This document shows, one piece after another, positions 33,325-41,311 of a DNA stretch of 64,000 nt. Source of the DNA: Streptomyces caelestis (GTDB lineage: Bacteria; Actinomycetota; Actinomycetes; Streptomycetales; Streptomycetaceae); NCBI RefSeq assembly GCF_014205255.1, contig NZ_JACHNE010000001.1, positions 5,456,001-5,520,000 of the forward strand, given 5' to 3'. The translations under genes and the position numbers were made by a program. Within the stretch, counting starts at the first letter, position 1, and the number at the start of each line of letters is the position of its first letter. The notes below the pieces were generated by a model. The model was not told the DNA's origin. It saw only the letters and a list, made by a program, of their open reading frames with translations, and made no database searches.

Positions 33325-34310
33325 CAGGCGGCCGCTCCCGCCGGCGTGACCCTGCGCCGCAGCCGCCGCAGCTTGGACGAGCGGTCCATGTCCATGGCCT
33401 CCAGTGCGTCACCGAGCGCGTCCTGCGGCATCCGCTTGATGGCCGCCGCGCTCATCGACCGCAGCTGCCTCGCCACGGCCGGTTCGAACCTGTCTTCGTT
33501 GGAAAGGTGGTGCGCGATGATCGCGCAGTACGTCCGTACCGCCTTCGGCAGCAGCCGGTCGGCCTCACGGTCGGCGGCCGTCTCTTCGATCACCTGGTCG
33601 AAGGCGCGGATGAAGTCGAGCTGGCGGACATCGCCGATCTGCGTCAGGGACGAGGCCACCCCGCGCCGGTAGAACACACCCAGCAGGCTCACCACGGCGA
33701 ACGACTCCGCCTCGCGGTGCAGCTTCCATATCCACGGCCGGTCCTCGGCCGTGCGCAGCCCGTCGGTGAAGTGGAGCACGCCCCTGTCGAGGAGGCGGCG
33801 GTGGTAGGCGCCGGCCCAGGCGTAGGCGTAGTCCACCGAGGTCGAGCGGTGGGAAGGGAGGATCGCCTCCCGCGGGCTGAACGCCTCCCAGCGCCGGCCG
33901 ACCGGCACCCGGGACACGGAACGGGCCCGCGCGGTGGCCTGCACATGGTCGGTGCGGATGAAGTCGCAGCCCAACTCGTCCAGGGCGGAAACCAGTTCGG
34001 CGAGATAGCCGGGGGCCAGCCAGTCGTCGCCGTCCAGGAACGTCAGGTACTCGCCCTGCGCGGCGTCCAGGCCGGTGTTGCGGGCGGTGGCGAGCCCCCC
34101 GTTCTTCTCGTGTCGGATGTAACGCACCTGCGCGACATCCGAAAGGTCCTCGGCCGCCCGTTCGAGAATGGCCGGCGTTTCGTCCTTCGAATGGTCGTCG
34201 ACCAGGATGAACTCGAAATCGCGGTCGGCGTTCAACCGAAGGCTTCTGAGGGTGTCCGGGGCGTATTGCTGCACGTTGTAGAACGGCACGATCACGGAAA
34301 GCTTAGGCAC
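33324..34310 (-). CDS. GT2 family glycosyltransferase, wall-polymer cluster
   Basis: 328 residues. GT-A fold: KLSVIVPFYNVQQYAPDTL at the start, FEFILVDDHSKDETPAIL, KNGGLATARNTGLDAA and the DxD-type LTFLDGDDWLAPGYL. The C-terminal part (RTAEDRPWIWKLHREAESF) has the ED dyad seen in teichoic-acid-type GT2 enzymes. GTG 34310 sits just before the domain and no ribosome site is seen close to it. First gene of the minus-strand operon; coupled to the polysialyltransferase-like gene. Confidence 0.9.
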   Translation of the reverse strand: MPKLSVIVPFYNVQQYAPDTLRSLRLNADRDFEFILVDDHSKDETPAILERAAEDLSDVAQVRYIRHEKNGGLATARNTGLDAAQGEYLTFLDGDDWLAPGYLAELVSALDELGCDFIRTDHVQATARARSVSRVPVGRRWEAFSPREAILPSHRSTSVDYAYAWAGAYHRRLLDRGVLHFTDGLRTAEDRPWIWKLHREAESFAVVSLLGVFYRRGVASSLTQIGDVRQLDFIRAFDQVIEETAADREADRLLPKAVRTYCAIIAHHLSNEDRFEPAVARQLRSMSAAAIKRMPQDALGDALEAMDMDRSSKLRRLRRRVTPAGAAA

Positions 34311-34458
34311 CCGCAAAACGTTAGGAGGCCGTCCGGCTCCGGAACTTTCCGGTGCACATACACTGGGTGAACTCAATGTGTCAGAACGGTGCACCCCGTG
34401 TACTTCCCGGTTCGCCACGGGCCAGTTCGGCTCCCGGTGGTGCGTTGTTAACTTTTCG

Positions 34459-34498
34459 TTGAGTCGTGGTTCCGCCATACCTAGGAATTGCTTCCTAG
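34459..34498 (+). promoter_or_regulatory. Promoter TTGAGT-N17-TAGGAA with an inverted repeat over the -10 box
   Basis: TTGAGT at 34459-34464 and TAGGAA at 34482-34487 have optimal 17-base spacing. CTAGGAA-TTGC-TTCCTAG (34481-34498) is a perfect 7-bp inverted repeat covering the -10 box and probable transcription start, so a repressor site is possible. It reads toward the gene at 34509. Confidence 0.6.
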
Positions 34499-34508
34499 CG
34501 TCTTCAAC

Positions 34509-35855
34509 GTGCCAGCAAGTACACCGAACCGCCCGCGAATCGCCGTCCTCGCGGACTCCGACACCCGCTGGAAATGGGGTGCGCTCACCGCGCACCGCAT
34601 CGCCCCGGGACAGTCCATGGAAACCGGCCCGCGCGAAGGCGCGCAAGTCGGTCCCGCCCTCGACGGATTCCTGCTGCGCGGCCGGGCCACGCCCACGCCG
34701 CGCCAGCTGGCGGAAGTAGGCGTGCGCGCCGACTCGCTGCGGGAGGTCACCGCCGTCGAGTTCCTGCGCACCATGGCCGAGGAGTCCTACGACATCCTCG
34801 TCCTCTCCCTCGTCGGCGGCGGTGTGCAGGCGATGCTGCACGGCCTGGGGCGCGTCTGGGAGAACCGGACGTCACGGCCCGTCGTCGTCACCGGCTACGT
34901 CGGTGTCGTCTACGAGAAGCTCGCCGACGGCCTGCTGCTGCGGCACGGCGCGGACCTCGTCCTCGCCAACTCCCGCCAGGACGCGGACCGTTTCCGGGCC
35001 GTCTACGAAGGGGTGGGCGCCGACGCCTCGTCGGTGACCGAGGTGGCCCTGCCGTTCCTCGGCGGTGACGCCTATGAAGGTGAACACGACCCCTACACGG
35101 TCGTCTTCGCCGCCCAGCCCTCCGTGCCGGAGAGCCGCAAGGACCGTACGTACCTGCTGAACCGGCTGGTCCAGCACGCCCGCAGGCACCCCGAGCGCGA
35201 GGTGCTGCTGAAGCTGCGGTCCAAGCCGGGCGAACACACCACCCACATCGAGGAGCTGCCGTACCAGAAGCTGGCACAGCGGCTCGATCCGCCCGCCAAC
35301 TTCCGCCTGGTGTACGGGAACATGGGCGAGGTCCTCGACCGCACCGACCTGCTCGTGACGGTCAGCTCCACGGCCGCCCTGGAGTCGCTGCACCGCCGCA
35401 TCCCGACCGTCGTGCTGACCGACCTCGGCATCCGCGAGTCGCTCGGCAACCACCACTTCGTGGGCTCCGGCTGCCTCGCCTCCTGGGACCAGCTCGACGC
35501 CGGGCACCGGCCGGCGCCCGACGAGGAGTGGGTGGCCCGGCAGGGCGTCGTGGCCGACGGCTCCTACGAGTCCGCCTTCGACGCGGCGCGCGAACGCATC
35601 GCCAAGCTGCTCGACCGGCCCGGCGGCCTGCCGCCGCTGGCCCCGTACTACACACCCGTCACCGCGCCCGGCTATCTGCCCGGGATCCTCGCCCGCCACC
35701 ACCTCGGCCCGGACGGCACCCCGCTGCCCGGCGCGCCGGCCGCCGACAAGGAGCCCGGACCGGTCCGGCAGGTCGTGCGCCGGGCGGCGCGCGGCGCCTA
35801 CCGGCACGGCGTGCAGCGCGTGGCGCCCGTCATCCGGCGGATGGGGGAGCTGTGA
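34509..35855 (+). CDS. Putative glycosyltransferase (DUF6716 type), wall-polymer cluster
   Basis: 448 residues. N-terminal PRIAVLADSDTRWKWGAL; a Rossmann-like first half with VVTGYVGVVYEKLADGLLLR; the second half has RTYLLNRLVQHARRHPEREVLLKLRSKPGE split around the putative donor site and the VTVSSTAALESLHRRIP segment typical of GT-B sialyl/CDP-glycerol-type enzymes. NCBI calls such proteins DUF6716 putative glycosyltransferase as I recall. GTG 34509 lies 15-22 bases below a good promoter. First gene of the plus-strand operon. Confidence 0.78.
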   Translation: MPASTPNRPRIAVLADSDTRWKWGALTAHRIAPGQSMETGPREGAQVGPALDGFLLRGRATPTPRQLAEVGVRADSLREVTAVEFLRTMAEESYDILVLSLVGGGVQAMLHGLGRVWENRTSRPVVVTGYVGVVYEKLADGLLLRHGADLVLANSRQDADRFRAVYEGVGADASSVTEVALPFLGGDAYEGEHDPYTVVFAAQPSVPESRKDRTYLLNRLVQHARRHPEREVLLKLRSKPGEHTTHIEELPYQKLAQRLDPPANFRLVYGNMGEVLDRTDLLVTVSSTAALESLHRRIPTVVLTDLGIRESLGNHHFVGSGCLASWDQLDAGHRPAPDEEWVARQGVVADGSYESAFDAARERIAKLLDRPGGLPPLAPYYTPVTAPGYLPGILARHHLGPDGTPLPGAPAADKEPGPVRQVVRRAARGAYRHGVQRVAPVIRRMGEL

Positions 35856-35899
35856 GCCGCCCCGAGCCCTCCGCCCAAGGAGCCCAAGGAGTACACCCC

Positions 35900-37165
35900 A
35901 TGTCCCACCCGGAAGCGGGCCGAGGCGCCTCGGTGCGCCGCGTGCTCGCGGTGATCCCCGCGCGCGGCGGCTCCAAGGGCGTCCCCGCGAAGAACCTCCT
36001 CCCCGTCGGCGGTGTCCCGCTGGTGGCGCGGGCGGTGCGCGAGTGCCGCGCCGCCCGGCTCGTCACGGACGTCGTGGTCTCCACCGACGACCAGGCCATC
36101 GCGGCCGCCGCCCGTCAGGCCGGCGCCGAGGTCGTCCTGCGGCCCGCCGCCATCGCCGGCGACACGGCCACCTCCGAGGCCGCCGTCCTGCACGCCATGG
36201 ACGCGCACGAGGCCCTGCACGGCTCGGTGGTGGACGTCGTACTGCTGGTGCAGTGCACCAGCCCGTTCATCACCCGCGAGGACGTGGACGGCGTCGCTGC
36301 CGCCATCGTCGAGAACGGCGCCGACACGGCCCTCACCGTGGCCCCGTTCCACGGCTTCGTCTGGCGCGACGCCGAGGACGAGGTCGCCGCCGGCACCGTC
36401 GCGGAGGCCGACGCGGCCACGGGCGGCGGCTACGGCGTCAACCACGACAAGTCCTTCCGCCCCCGCCGCCAGGACCGCCCCCAGGACCTGCTGGAGACCG
36501 GCGCCGCCTACGCGATGGAGGCGGCCGGCTTCCGCAAGCACGAGCACCGCTTCTTCGGCCGGACCGAACTGGTCCGCACCGACGCCGCGCGCGTGCTGGA
36601 GGTCGACGACCCGCACGACCTCGCCCGCGCCCGGGCCCTCGCGCCGCTCTTCGACGCGGACCGGCCCGGCGCGCTCCCGACCGCCGACGACATCGACGCG
36701 GTCGTCCTCGACTTCGACGGCACCCAGACCGACGACCGGGTGCTGGTCGACTCCGACGGACGGGAGTTCGTCTCCGTGCACCGCGGGGACGGACTCGGCA
36801 TCGCGGCCCTCCGCAGGAGCGGCCTGAAGATGCTGATCCTGTCCACGGAACAGAACCCTGTGGTCGCCGCCCGGGCCCGGAAGCTCAAGCTCCCGGTGCT
36901 GCACGGCATCGACCGCAAGGACCTCGCGCTGAAGCAGTGGTGCGAGGAGCAGGGCATCGCGCCGGAGCGCGTGCTCTACGTCGGCAACGACGTCAATGAC
37001 CTCCCGTGCTTCGCCCTCGTGGGCTGGCCCGTGGCGGTCGCGAGCGCCCACGACGTCGTGCGCGGCGCCGCACGCGCGGTCACCACCGTCCCCGGTGGCG
37101 ACGGCGCGATCCGAGAGATCGCCAGCTGGATCCTCGGCCCCTCTCTCGATTCCCTCACCAAGTAA
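35900..37165 (+). CDS. Fused CMP-acylneuraminate (Kdn-type) cytidylyltransferase / HAD phosphatase
   Basis: 421 residues, two enzymes in one chain. Domain 1 (about 1-255) activates a nonulosonic acid with CTP: VIPARGGSKGVPAKNLLP, VVVSTDDQAIAAAA, LLVQCTSPFITRED. Domain 2 (about 268-421) is a KdsC-like HAD phosphatase: VLDFDGTQTDDRVLVDSDG, KMLILSTEQNPVVAARA and YVGNDVNDLPCF. Together with the next gene, a NeuB-like synthase, it can make the sugar from a phosphorylated precursor and activate it. ATG 35900 has AAGGAG eight bases upstream. Confidence 0.9.
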   Translation: MSHPEAGRGASVRRVLAVIPARGGSKGVPAKNLLPVGGVPLVARAVRECRAARLVTDVVVSTDDQAIAAAARQAGAEVVLRPAAIAGDTATSEAAVLHAMDAHEALHGSVVDVVLLVQCTSPFITREDVDGVAAAIVENGADTALTVAPFHGFVWRDAEDEVAAGTVAEADAATGGGYGVNHDKSFRPRRQDRPQDLLETGAAYAMEAAGFRKHEHRFFGRTELVRTDAARVLEVDDPHDLARARALAPLFDADRPGALPTADDIDAVVLDFDGTQTDDRVLVDSDGREFVSVHRGDGLGIAALRRSGLKMLILSTEQNPVVAARARKLKLPVLHGIDRKDLALKQWCEEQGIAPERVLYVGNDVNDLPCFALVGWPVAVASAHDVVRGAARAVTTVPGGDGAIREIASWILGPSLDSLTK

Positions 37166-37179
37166 GGACATCTCCTGCC

Positions 37180-38118
37180 ATGAGCACCAACTCCCGTATC
37201 CGTCAGTTCGGTTCGCGTGAGGTCGGCCCGGGCCGTCCGGTCTACGTCTGCGGCGAGATCGGCATCAACCACAACGGCGAGCTCGAGAACGCCCTCAAGC
37301 TGATCGACGCGGCCGCCGAGGCCGGCTGTGACGCGGTCAAGTTCCAGAAGCGCACCCCGGAGATCTGCACCCCGCGCGACCAGTGGGACATCGAGCGCGA
37401 CACGCCGTGGGGCCGGATGACGTACATCGACTACCGCCACCGCGTGGAGTTCGGCGAGGACGAGTACCGCGCGATCGACGACTACTGCAAGTCGAAGAAC
37501 ATCGACTGGTTCGCCTCCCCGTGGGACACCGAGGCCGTCGCCTTCCTGGAGAAGTTCGACGTCCCCGCCCACAAGGTGGCCTCCGCATCCCTCACCGACG
37601 ACGAGCTGCTGCGCGCCCTGCGCGCCACCGGCCGCGCGGTGATCCTCTCCACCGGCATGTCGACCCCGAAGCAGATCCGCCACGCGGTCGAGGTCCTCGG
37701 CTCCGACAACATCCTGATGTGCCACGCCACGTCGACCTACCCGGCGAAGGCCGAGGAGCTCAACCTCCGTGTGATCAACACGCTGGAGAAGGAGTTCCCG
37801 AACGTCCCGATCGGTTACTCCGGCCACGAGACGGGCCTGCAGACCACGCTGGCCGCGGTCGCCCTGGGCGCCACCTTCGTCGAGCGTCACATCACCCTCG
37901 ACCGCGCCATGTGGGGCTCGGACCAGGCCGCCTCCGTGGAGCCGCAGGGCCTCACCCGCCTCGTCCGCGACATCCGCACCATCGAGGCCTCCCTCGGCGA
38001 CGGCGTGAAGAAGGTCTACGAGTCCGAGCTGGCCCCGATGAAGAAGCTGCGCCGGGTCCCCGGTGTGGTCGCCGAGGCGGAGATCGCCGACGCGGCGGGC
38101 GAGCCGGTAGGCGTCTGA
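37180..38118 (+). CDS. NeuB-like nonulosonic acid (Kdn/sialic acid) synthase
   Basis: 312 residues. Condenses phosphoenolpyruvate with a hexose (mannose-6-phosphate for Kdn, ManNAc for sialic acid). NeuB-domain landmarks: VCGEIGINHNGELENALKLI, CDAVKFQKR, DWFASPWDTEAVAFLEKF, HKVASASLTDDELL, ILSTGMSTPKQI, IGYSGHETGLQTTLAAVALGA (in parts) and ERHITLDRAMWGSDQAAS. The C-terminal antifreeze-like SAF domain of typical NeuB is absent; the chain ends about where SAF would begin. Located 14 bases after the cytidylyltransferase gene. Kdn as product is inferred from the cluster. Confidence 0.88.
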   Translation: MSTNSRIRQFGSREVGPGRPVYVCGEIGINHNGELENALKLIDAAAEAGCDAVKFQKRTPEICTPRDQWDIERDTPWGRMTYIDYRHRVEFGEDEYRAIDDYCKSKNIDWFASPWDTEAVAFLEKFDVPAHKVASASLTDDELLRALRATGRAVILSTGMSTPKQIRHAVEVLGSDNILMCHATSTYPAKAEELNLRVINTLEKEFPNVPIGYSGHETGLQTTLAAVALGATFVERHITLDRAMWGSDQAASVEPQGLTRLVRDIRTIEASLGDGVKKVYESELAPMKKLRRVPGVVAEAEIADAAGEPVGV

Positions 38119-38165
38119 GCCCCCAACCCCCACAACCCCCCTTACGACGGGACGGTCGTACCTCG

Positions 38166-39467
38166 ATGAGCCCCCGCGCCGGGAATGCCGGCCCCCACAC
38201 TCTCGCGTTCGTCGAGAGTCCGGTACAGCTGCTGAACGTGCTGGAGTGGGCGCACGCGCATGCGCCCGGCGTGGGGCTCACCCTCGTGGTGCTGTCGCCC
38301 GTCGACCCGATGACGCGCGGCCAGCTGCGGCGGATGTCCGACCTGGCCCGCGACGAGGGGCACGAGGTGCGCTGGGAGGAGGCGCGGGGCGGCCCTCTGG
38401 CGCCCTTCCAGACCATCGGCGGCCTGGCCGGCCTGCTCCGCAGGGCGCGCCGGGTGGTGCTGGGGGACCCGTTCTCCCGTTACGTCCAGCTGCTGCTGAC
38501 GATCACCCGGGTCCGTGACCTGGTCGTCGTCGACGACGGCACGGCGACGATGGAGTTCGTCGGGCAGCTGGCCCGGGGTGAACGGCTGGTGCGCTGGCAC
38601 CGCAAGGGCGGCCGCCCCGGCCCACGGGACCTGATCTTCGCGCCGGTGTCGTCCTCGGCCCGCCGCCGTCTGACCCCCGGCGGCGATCGCCGCGTCGAGA
38701 TCTTCTCCTCCATGCCGATGGAGGAGACCCCGGCGGGCGTCACGGTCAGCGCCAACGACTTCGCCTGGACCCGGGCCCGCTTCGGCCCGCCCCGCATCAC
38801 CAAGGGCGCCGACATGGTCGGCACGTCCCTGGTGGAGACGGGCGTGGTCGACGACGACCGCTACCTGGAGGCCGTCCGTGCCCTGGCCCGGGCCCACGGC
38901 GCCACCCGCTACTTCGCGCACCGCCGCGAGAGCACGGACAAGCTCCGCCGGCTCGCCGTCGAGACCGGCCTGGAGATCGTCCGCCCCGAACTCCCCCTCG
39001 AACTGATCGCCCGCCGCGGCCCCATCGGCCGGACGATCCTCAGCTTCCCCTCCACGGTCGTCCACACCCTCCCCCTCGCCCTCTCCGGCACCGGGGTCCG
39101 CGTCGCGGTCTGCGACATCGACCCGGCCTGGCTGACCGACCACGCCTCCCCCCGTGCCCAGGGCTTCCTGTCGGGGGTGACAGGGGCGGCGCGGGATGTG
39201 CAGCGGGTGTCTGCGGCGGCGGGGGCAGGGGGCCAGGAGGCCCCGCCGAGTACGGCCGCCCCAGGGGGACAGAAGGGCCCGGCGACCGCCGGGGGCCCGA
39301 CTGGTCCGACGGGTACGGCCGACCCGGGGAGCATCACGGGCACAACGGGCTCGGGCGGGCCGGCGGGCTCGGCCGGCATGGCCGGCTCGGCTCGGACGAC
39401 AGGCTCGACAGGCGCGCCCGGTCCGGCTGGGACGGCGGGTGCTGCGGGCGCGGTGGCTGCGGGCTGA
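38166..39467 (+). CDS. Sialyltransferase-like (GT52-type) protein with collagen-like tail
   Basis: 433 residues. N-terminal TLAFVESPVQLLNVLEWAHA and the following DDGTATMEFV and FAHRRESTDKLRRLA segments resemble bacterial GT52 lipooligosaccharide sialyltransferases and relatives; FPSTVVHTLPLAL is in the expected acceptor-side position. From about residue 355 the chain turns into a Gly/Thr/Ala/Pro-rich tail with GPTGPTGT and GAPGPAGTAG. Last gene of the plus-strand operon; it likely transfers the CMP-activated sugar. Family placement is by resemblance. Confidence 0.68.
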   Translation: MSPRAGNAGPHTLAFVESPVQLLNVLEWAHAHAPGVGLTLVVLSPVDPMTRGQLRRMSDLARDEGHEVRWEEARGGPLAPFQTIGGLAGLLRRARRVVLGDPFSRYVQLLLTITRVRDLVVVDDGTATMEFVGQLARGERLVRWHRKGGRPGPRDLIFAPVSSSARRRLTPGGDRRVEIFSSMPMEETPAGVTVSANDFAWTRARFGPPRITKGADMVGTSLVETGVVDDDRYLEAVRALARAHGATRYFAHRRESTDKLRRLAVETGLEIVRPELPLELIARRGPIGRTILSFPSTVVHTLPLALSGTGVRVAVCDIDPAWLTDHASPRAQGFLSGVTGAARDVQRVSAAAGAGGQEAPPSTAAPGGQKGPATAGGPTGPTGTADPGSITGTTGSGGPAGSAGMAGSARTTGSTGAPGPAGTAGAAGAVAAG

Positions 39468-39517
39468 CGCGCCGGAGTGTGCCTGGGGTGCCGACGGGCC
39501 CGGCGGGCTGACCGGGC

Positions 39518-39730
39518 CGTCACGTGTCCGGGCCCACTGCCGATGTCGGCGACCGGGGGCTGCACCGCCGCCCCGGGGGCACGCACCAGGTCCACGAAGG
39601 CCGTGAGGAGGGCCCGCTCCAGCGGCCTCCCGGCGAGACTCTCCCGGAAACCGGCGGCATAGTCCTCGGCGGCGTCGTCGAGGCCTGGGTGGACCGGACG
39701 AACTCGTGGCTGAAATCCGGGCTGTCGGCG
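39518..39730 (-). pseudogene. Remnant of a SAM-dependent methyltransferase gene
   Basis: The minus strand reads DDAAEDYAAGFRESLAGRPL, then ERALLTAFVDLVRAPG and PVADIGSGPGHVTA, the N-terminus and motif I of a small methyltransferase. The upstream part (SPDFSHEFVRSTQAS) lies in another frame, so there is a frameshift, and everything after motif I is missing. The remnant abuts the 3' end of the glycosyltransferase gene. The rest of 39468-39932 has no supported gene. Confidence 0.5.
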
Positions 39731-39932
39731 CGCACGGGGGCGCACACTGCCGGGGCTCTGCCGGGTCCGTGCGTCCGCCAGGCGAACAAGGCCGTGTTCC
39801 CCGCGCAGGGCGTGGTATCCGTGGAGGAGGATGGATGGATACCGGAGCCGTGAGTCAAATGTGGCCGATGTCACATTCCGTGATGGTCGGGACCGACTCG
39901 GCCCCAAAGGTGTGCCAGTTTACCCATCTCAG

Positions 39933-39961
39933 TTGATAGCCATGCGTTGGGCGGTCATATT
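39933..39961 (+). promoter_or_regulatory. Promoter TTGATA-N17-CATATT for the amidohydrolase gene
   Basis: Near-consensus hexamers with exact 17-base spacing in an AT-rich patch, about 80 bases before the start at 40047. Confidence 0.65.
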
Positions 39962-40046
39962 TTCTTCCCCGAACGGGTTGAAGTTTTGTTGATCGAGGGT
40001 CAGGTGACCGCCCTGGCGCCCTACCCTTCAGAGGGTGAAGCAATTG

Positions 40047-41279
40047 ATGTCACTGGAGTCCGAGGTCGATCTTCCCGGGGGAGCCGTACTTCCCGGTGCG
40101 CTGCCCGACGCTCTGCGCGCCGAGCTCATCGCGTTCCGACGCGACCTGCACATGCACCCGGAGCTCGGCAACCAGGAGTTCCGCACGACAGCCGCGATCA
40201 AGGAGCGGCTGGAGCAGGCCGGCCTCAAGCCCCGCGTACTCGCCGTCGGGACAGGACTCGTCTGTGACATCGGCCTGGAGGGCGAACAGTGGGACGGGGG
40301 CCCCAGCATGCTCGCCCTGCGGGCCGACATCGACGGCCTGCCCATCCCCGATACCAAGAGCGAGTGCCCGTACCGCTCGACCGTGCCCGACCGCGCCCAC
40401 GCCTGCGGCCACGACGTGCACACCACCGTCGTCCTCGGCGCCGGTCTCGTCCTCGCCGAACTGCACAAGCAGGGCCTGCTGCCCCGCCCCGTCCGGCTGA
40501 TCTTCCAGCCCGCCGAGGAGGTACTGCCCGGCGGTGCCGCCGACGTCATCAAGTGCGGGGCGCTGGAAGGGGTCGGCGCGATCGTCGCCGTGCACTGCGA
40601 CCCCCGGGTGGACGCGGGCAGGATCGGGCTCCGGGAGGGCCCCATCACCTCCGCCTGTGACCGGCTGGAGATCGGCCTCGAGGGCCCGGGCGGTCACACC
40701 GCGCGCCCCCATCTGACGACCGACCTGGTCACCGCAGCCGCCCGCGTCGTCACCGACGTGCCCGCCCTGGTCGGGCGGCGCTTCGACAGTCGCAGCGGGC
40801 TCGCCATCACCTGGGGCCGCATCGAGTCGGGACACGCTCCGAACGTGATCCCGCAGCACGCCGAGCTGTCCGGCACCGTCCGCTGCCTCGACATCGAGGC
40901 GTGGCGGCAGGCCCCCGACGTCGTGGTCGCCGCGATCGACGAGGTCGCCAACCTGCACCGCGCCAAGTCGGAGATCAACTACGTGCGCGGCGTCCCGCCC
41001 GTCGTGAACGAGCCGGGCGTGACCGAGCTGCTGCGTGACGCCATGATCGCCCGGCGCGGGGTCGAGTCCGTCGAGGGCACCCAGCAGAGCCTCGGCGGCG
41101 AGGACTTCTCCTGGTACCTGGAGCACGTCCCCGGCGCCATGGCCCGCCTCGGCGTACGCACGCCCGGCGAACGCCAGGTACGCGACCTCCATCAGGGCGA
41201 CTTCGACGTGGACGAGTCCGCGATCACGGTAGGAGTGGAACTCTTCACCGCCGCGGCCCTGGTCAACGGCCTGCGCTAG
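40047..41279 (+). CDS. M20-family amidohydrolase (N-acyl amino acid / hippurate hydrolase type)
   Basis: 410 residues. Zinc-dependent hydrolase removing acyl groups from amino acids or similar amides. Metal-site motifs: DLHMHPELGNQEF, LRADIDGLPI, RAHACGHDVHTTVVLG, IFQPAEEVLPGGA and the C-terminal GGEDFSWYLE. The lid dimerisation domain (GPGGHTARPH) is present. ATG 40047 is chosen with GAGGG upstream; GTG 40035 in frame is possible. No pathway neighbours; substrate unknown. Confidence 0.9.
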   Translation: MSLESEVDLPGGAVLPGALPDALRAELIAFRRDLHMHPELGNQEFRTTAAIKERLEQAGLKPRVLAVGTGLVCDIGLEGEQWDGGPSMLALRADIDGLPIPDTKSECPYRSTVPDRAHACGHDVHTTVVLGAGLVLAELHKQGLLPRPVRLIFQPAEEVLPGGAADVIKCGALEGVGAIVAVHCDPRVDAGRIGLREGPITSACDRLEIGLEGPGGHTARPHLTTDLVTAAARVVTDVPALVGRRFDSRSGLAITWGRIESGHAPNVIPQHAELSGTVRCLDIEAWRQAPDVVVAAIDEVANLHRAKSEINYVRGVPPVVNEPGVTELLRDAMIARRGVESVEGTQQSLGGEDFSWYLEHVPGAMARLGVRTPGERQVRDLHQGDFDVDESAITVGVELFTAAALVNGLR

Positions 41280-41290
41280 GCCAGGTGCCG

Positions 41291-41311
41291 TGACCGCCCG
41301 GCGGACGGTCA
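41291..41311. terminator. Short hairpin between convergent genes
   Basis: GTGACCG and CGGTCAC pair around a seven-base loop between the amidohydrolase stop and the end of the convergent hydrolase gene. Confidence 0.4.

Noticed and set aside
40047..41279. Amidohydrolase as part of the nucleoside regulon
   Set aside because: No CTACGCGCGTAG-like site upstream; it has its own consensus promoter.
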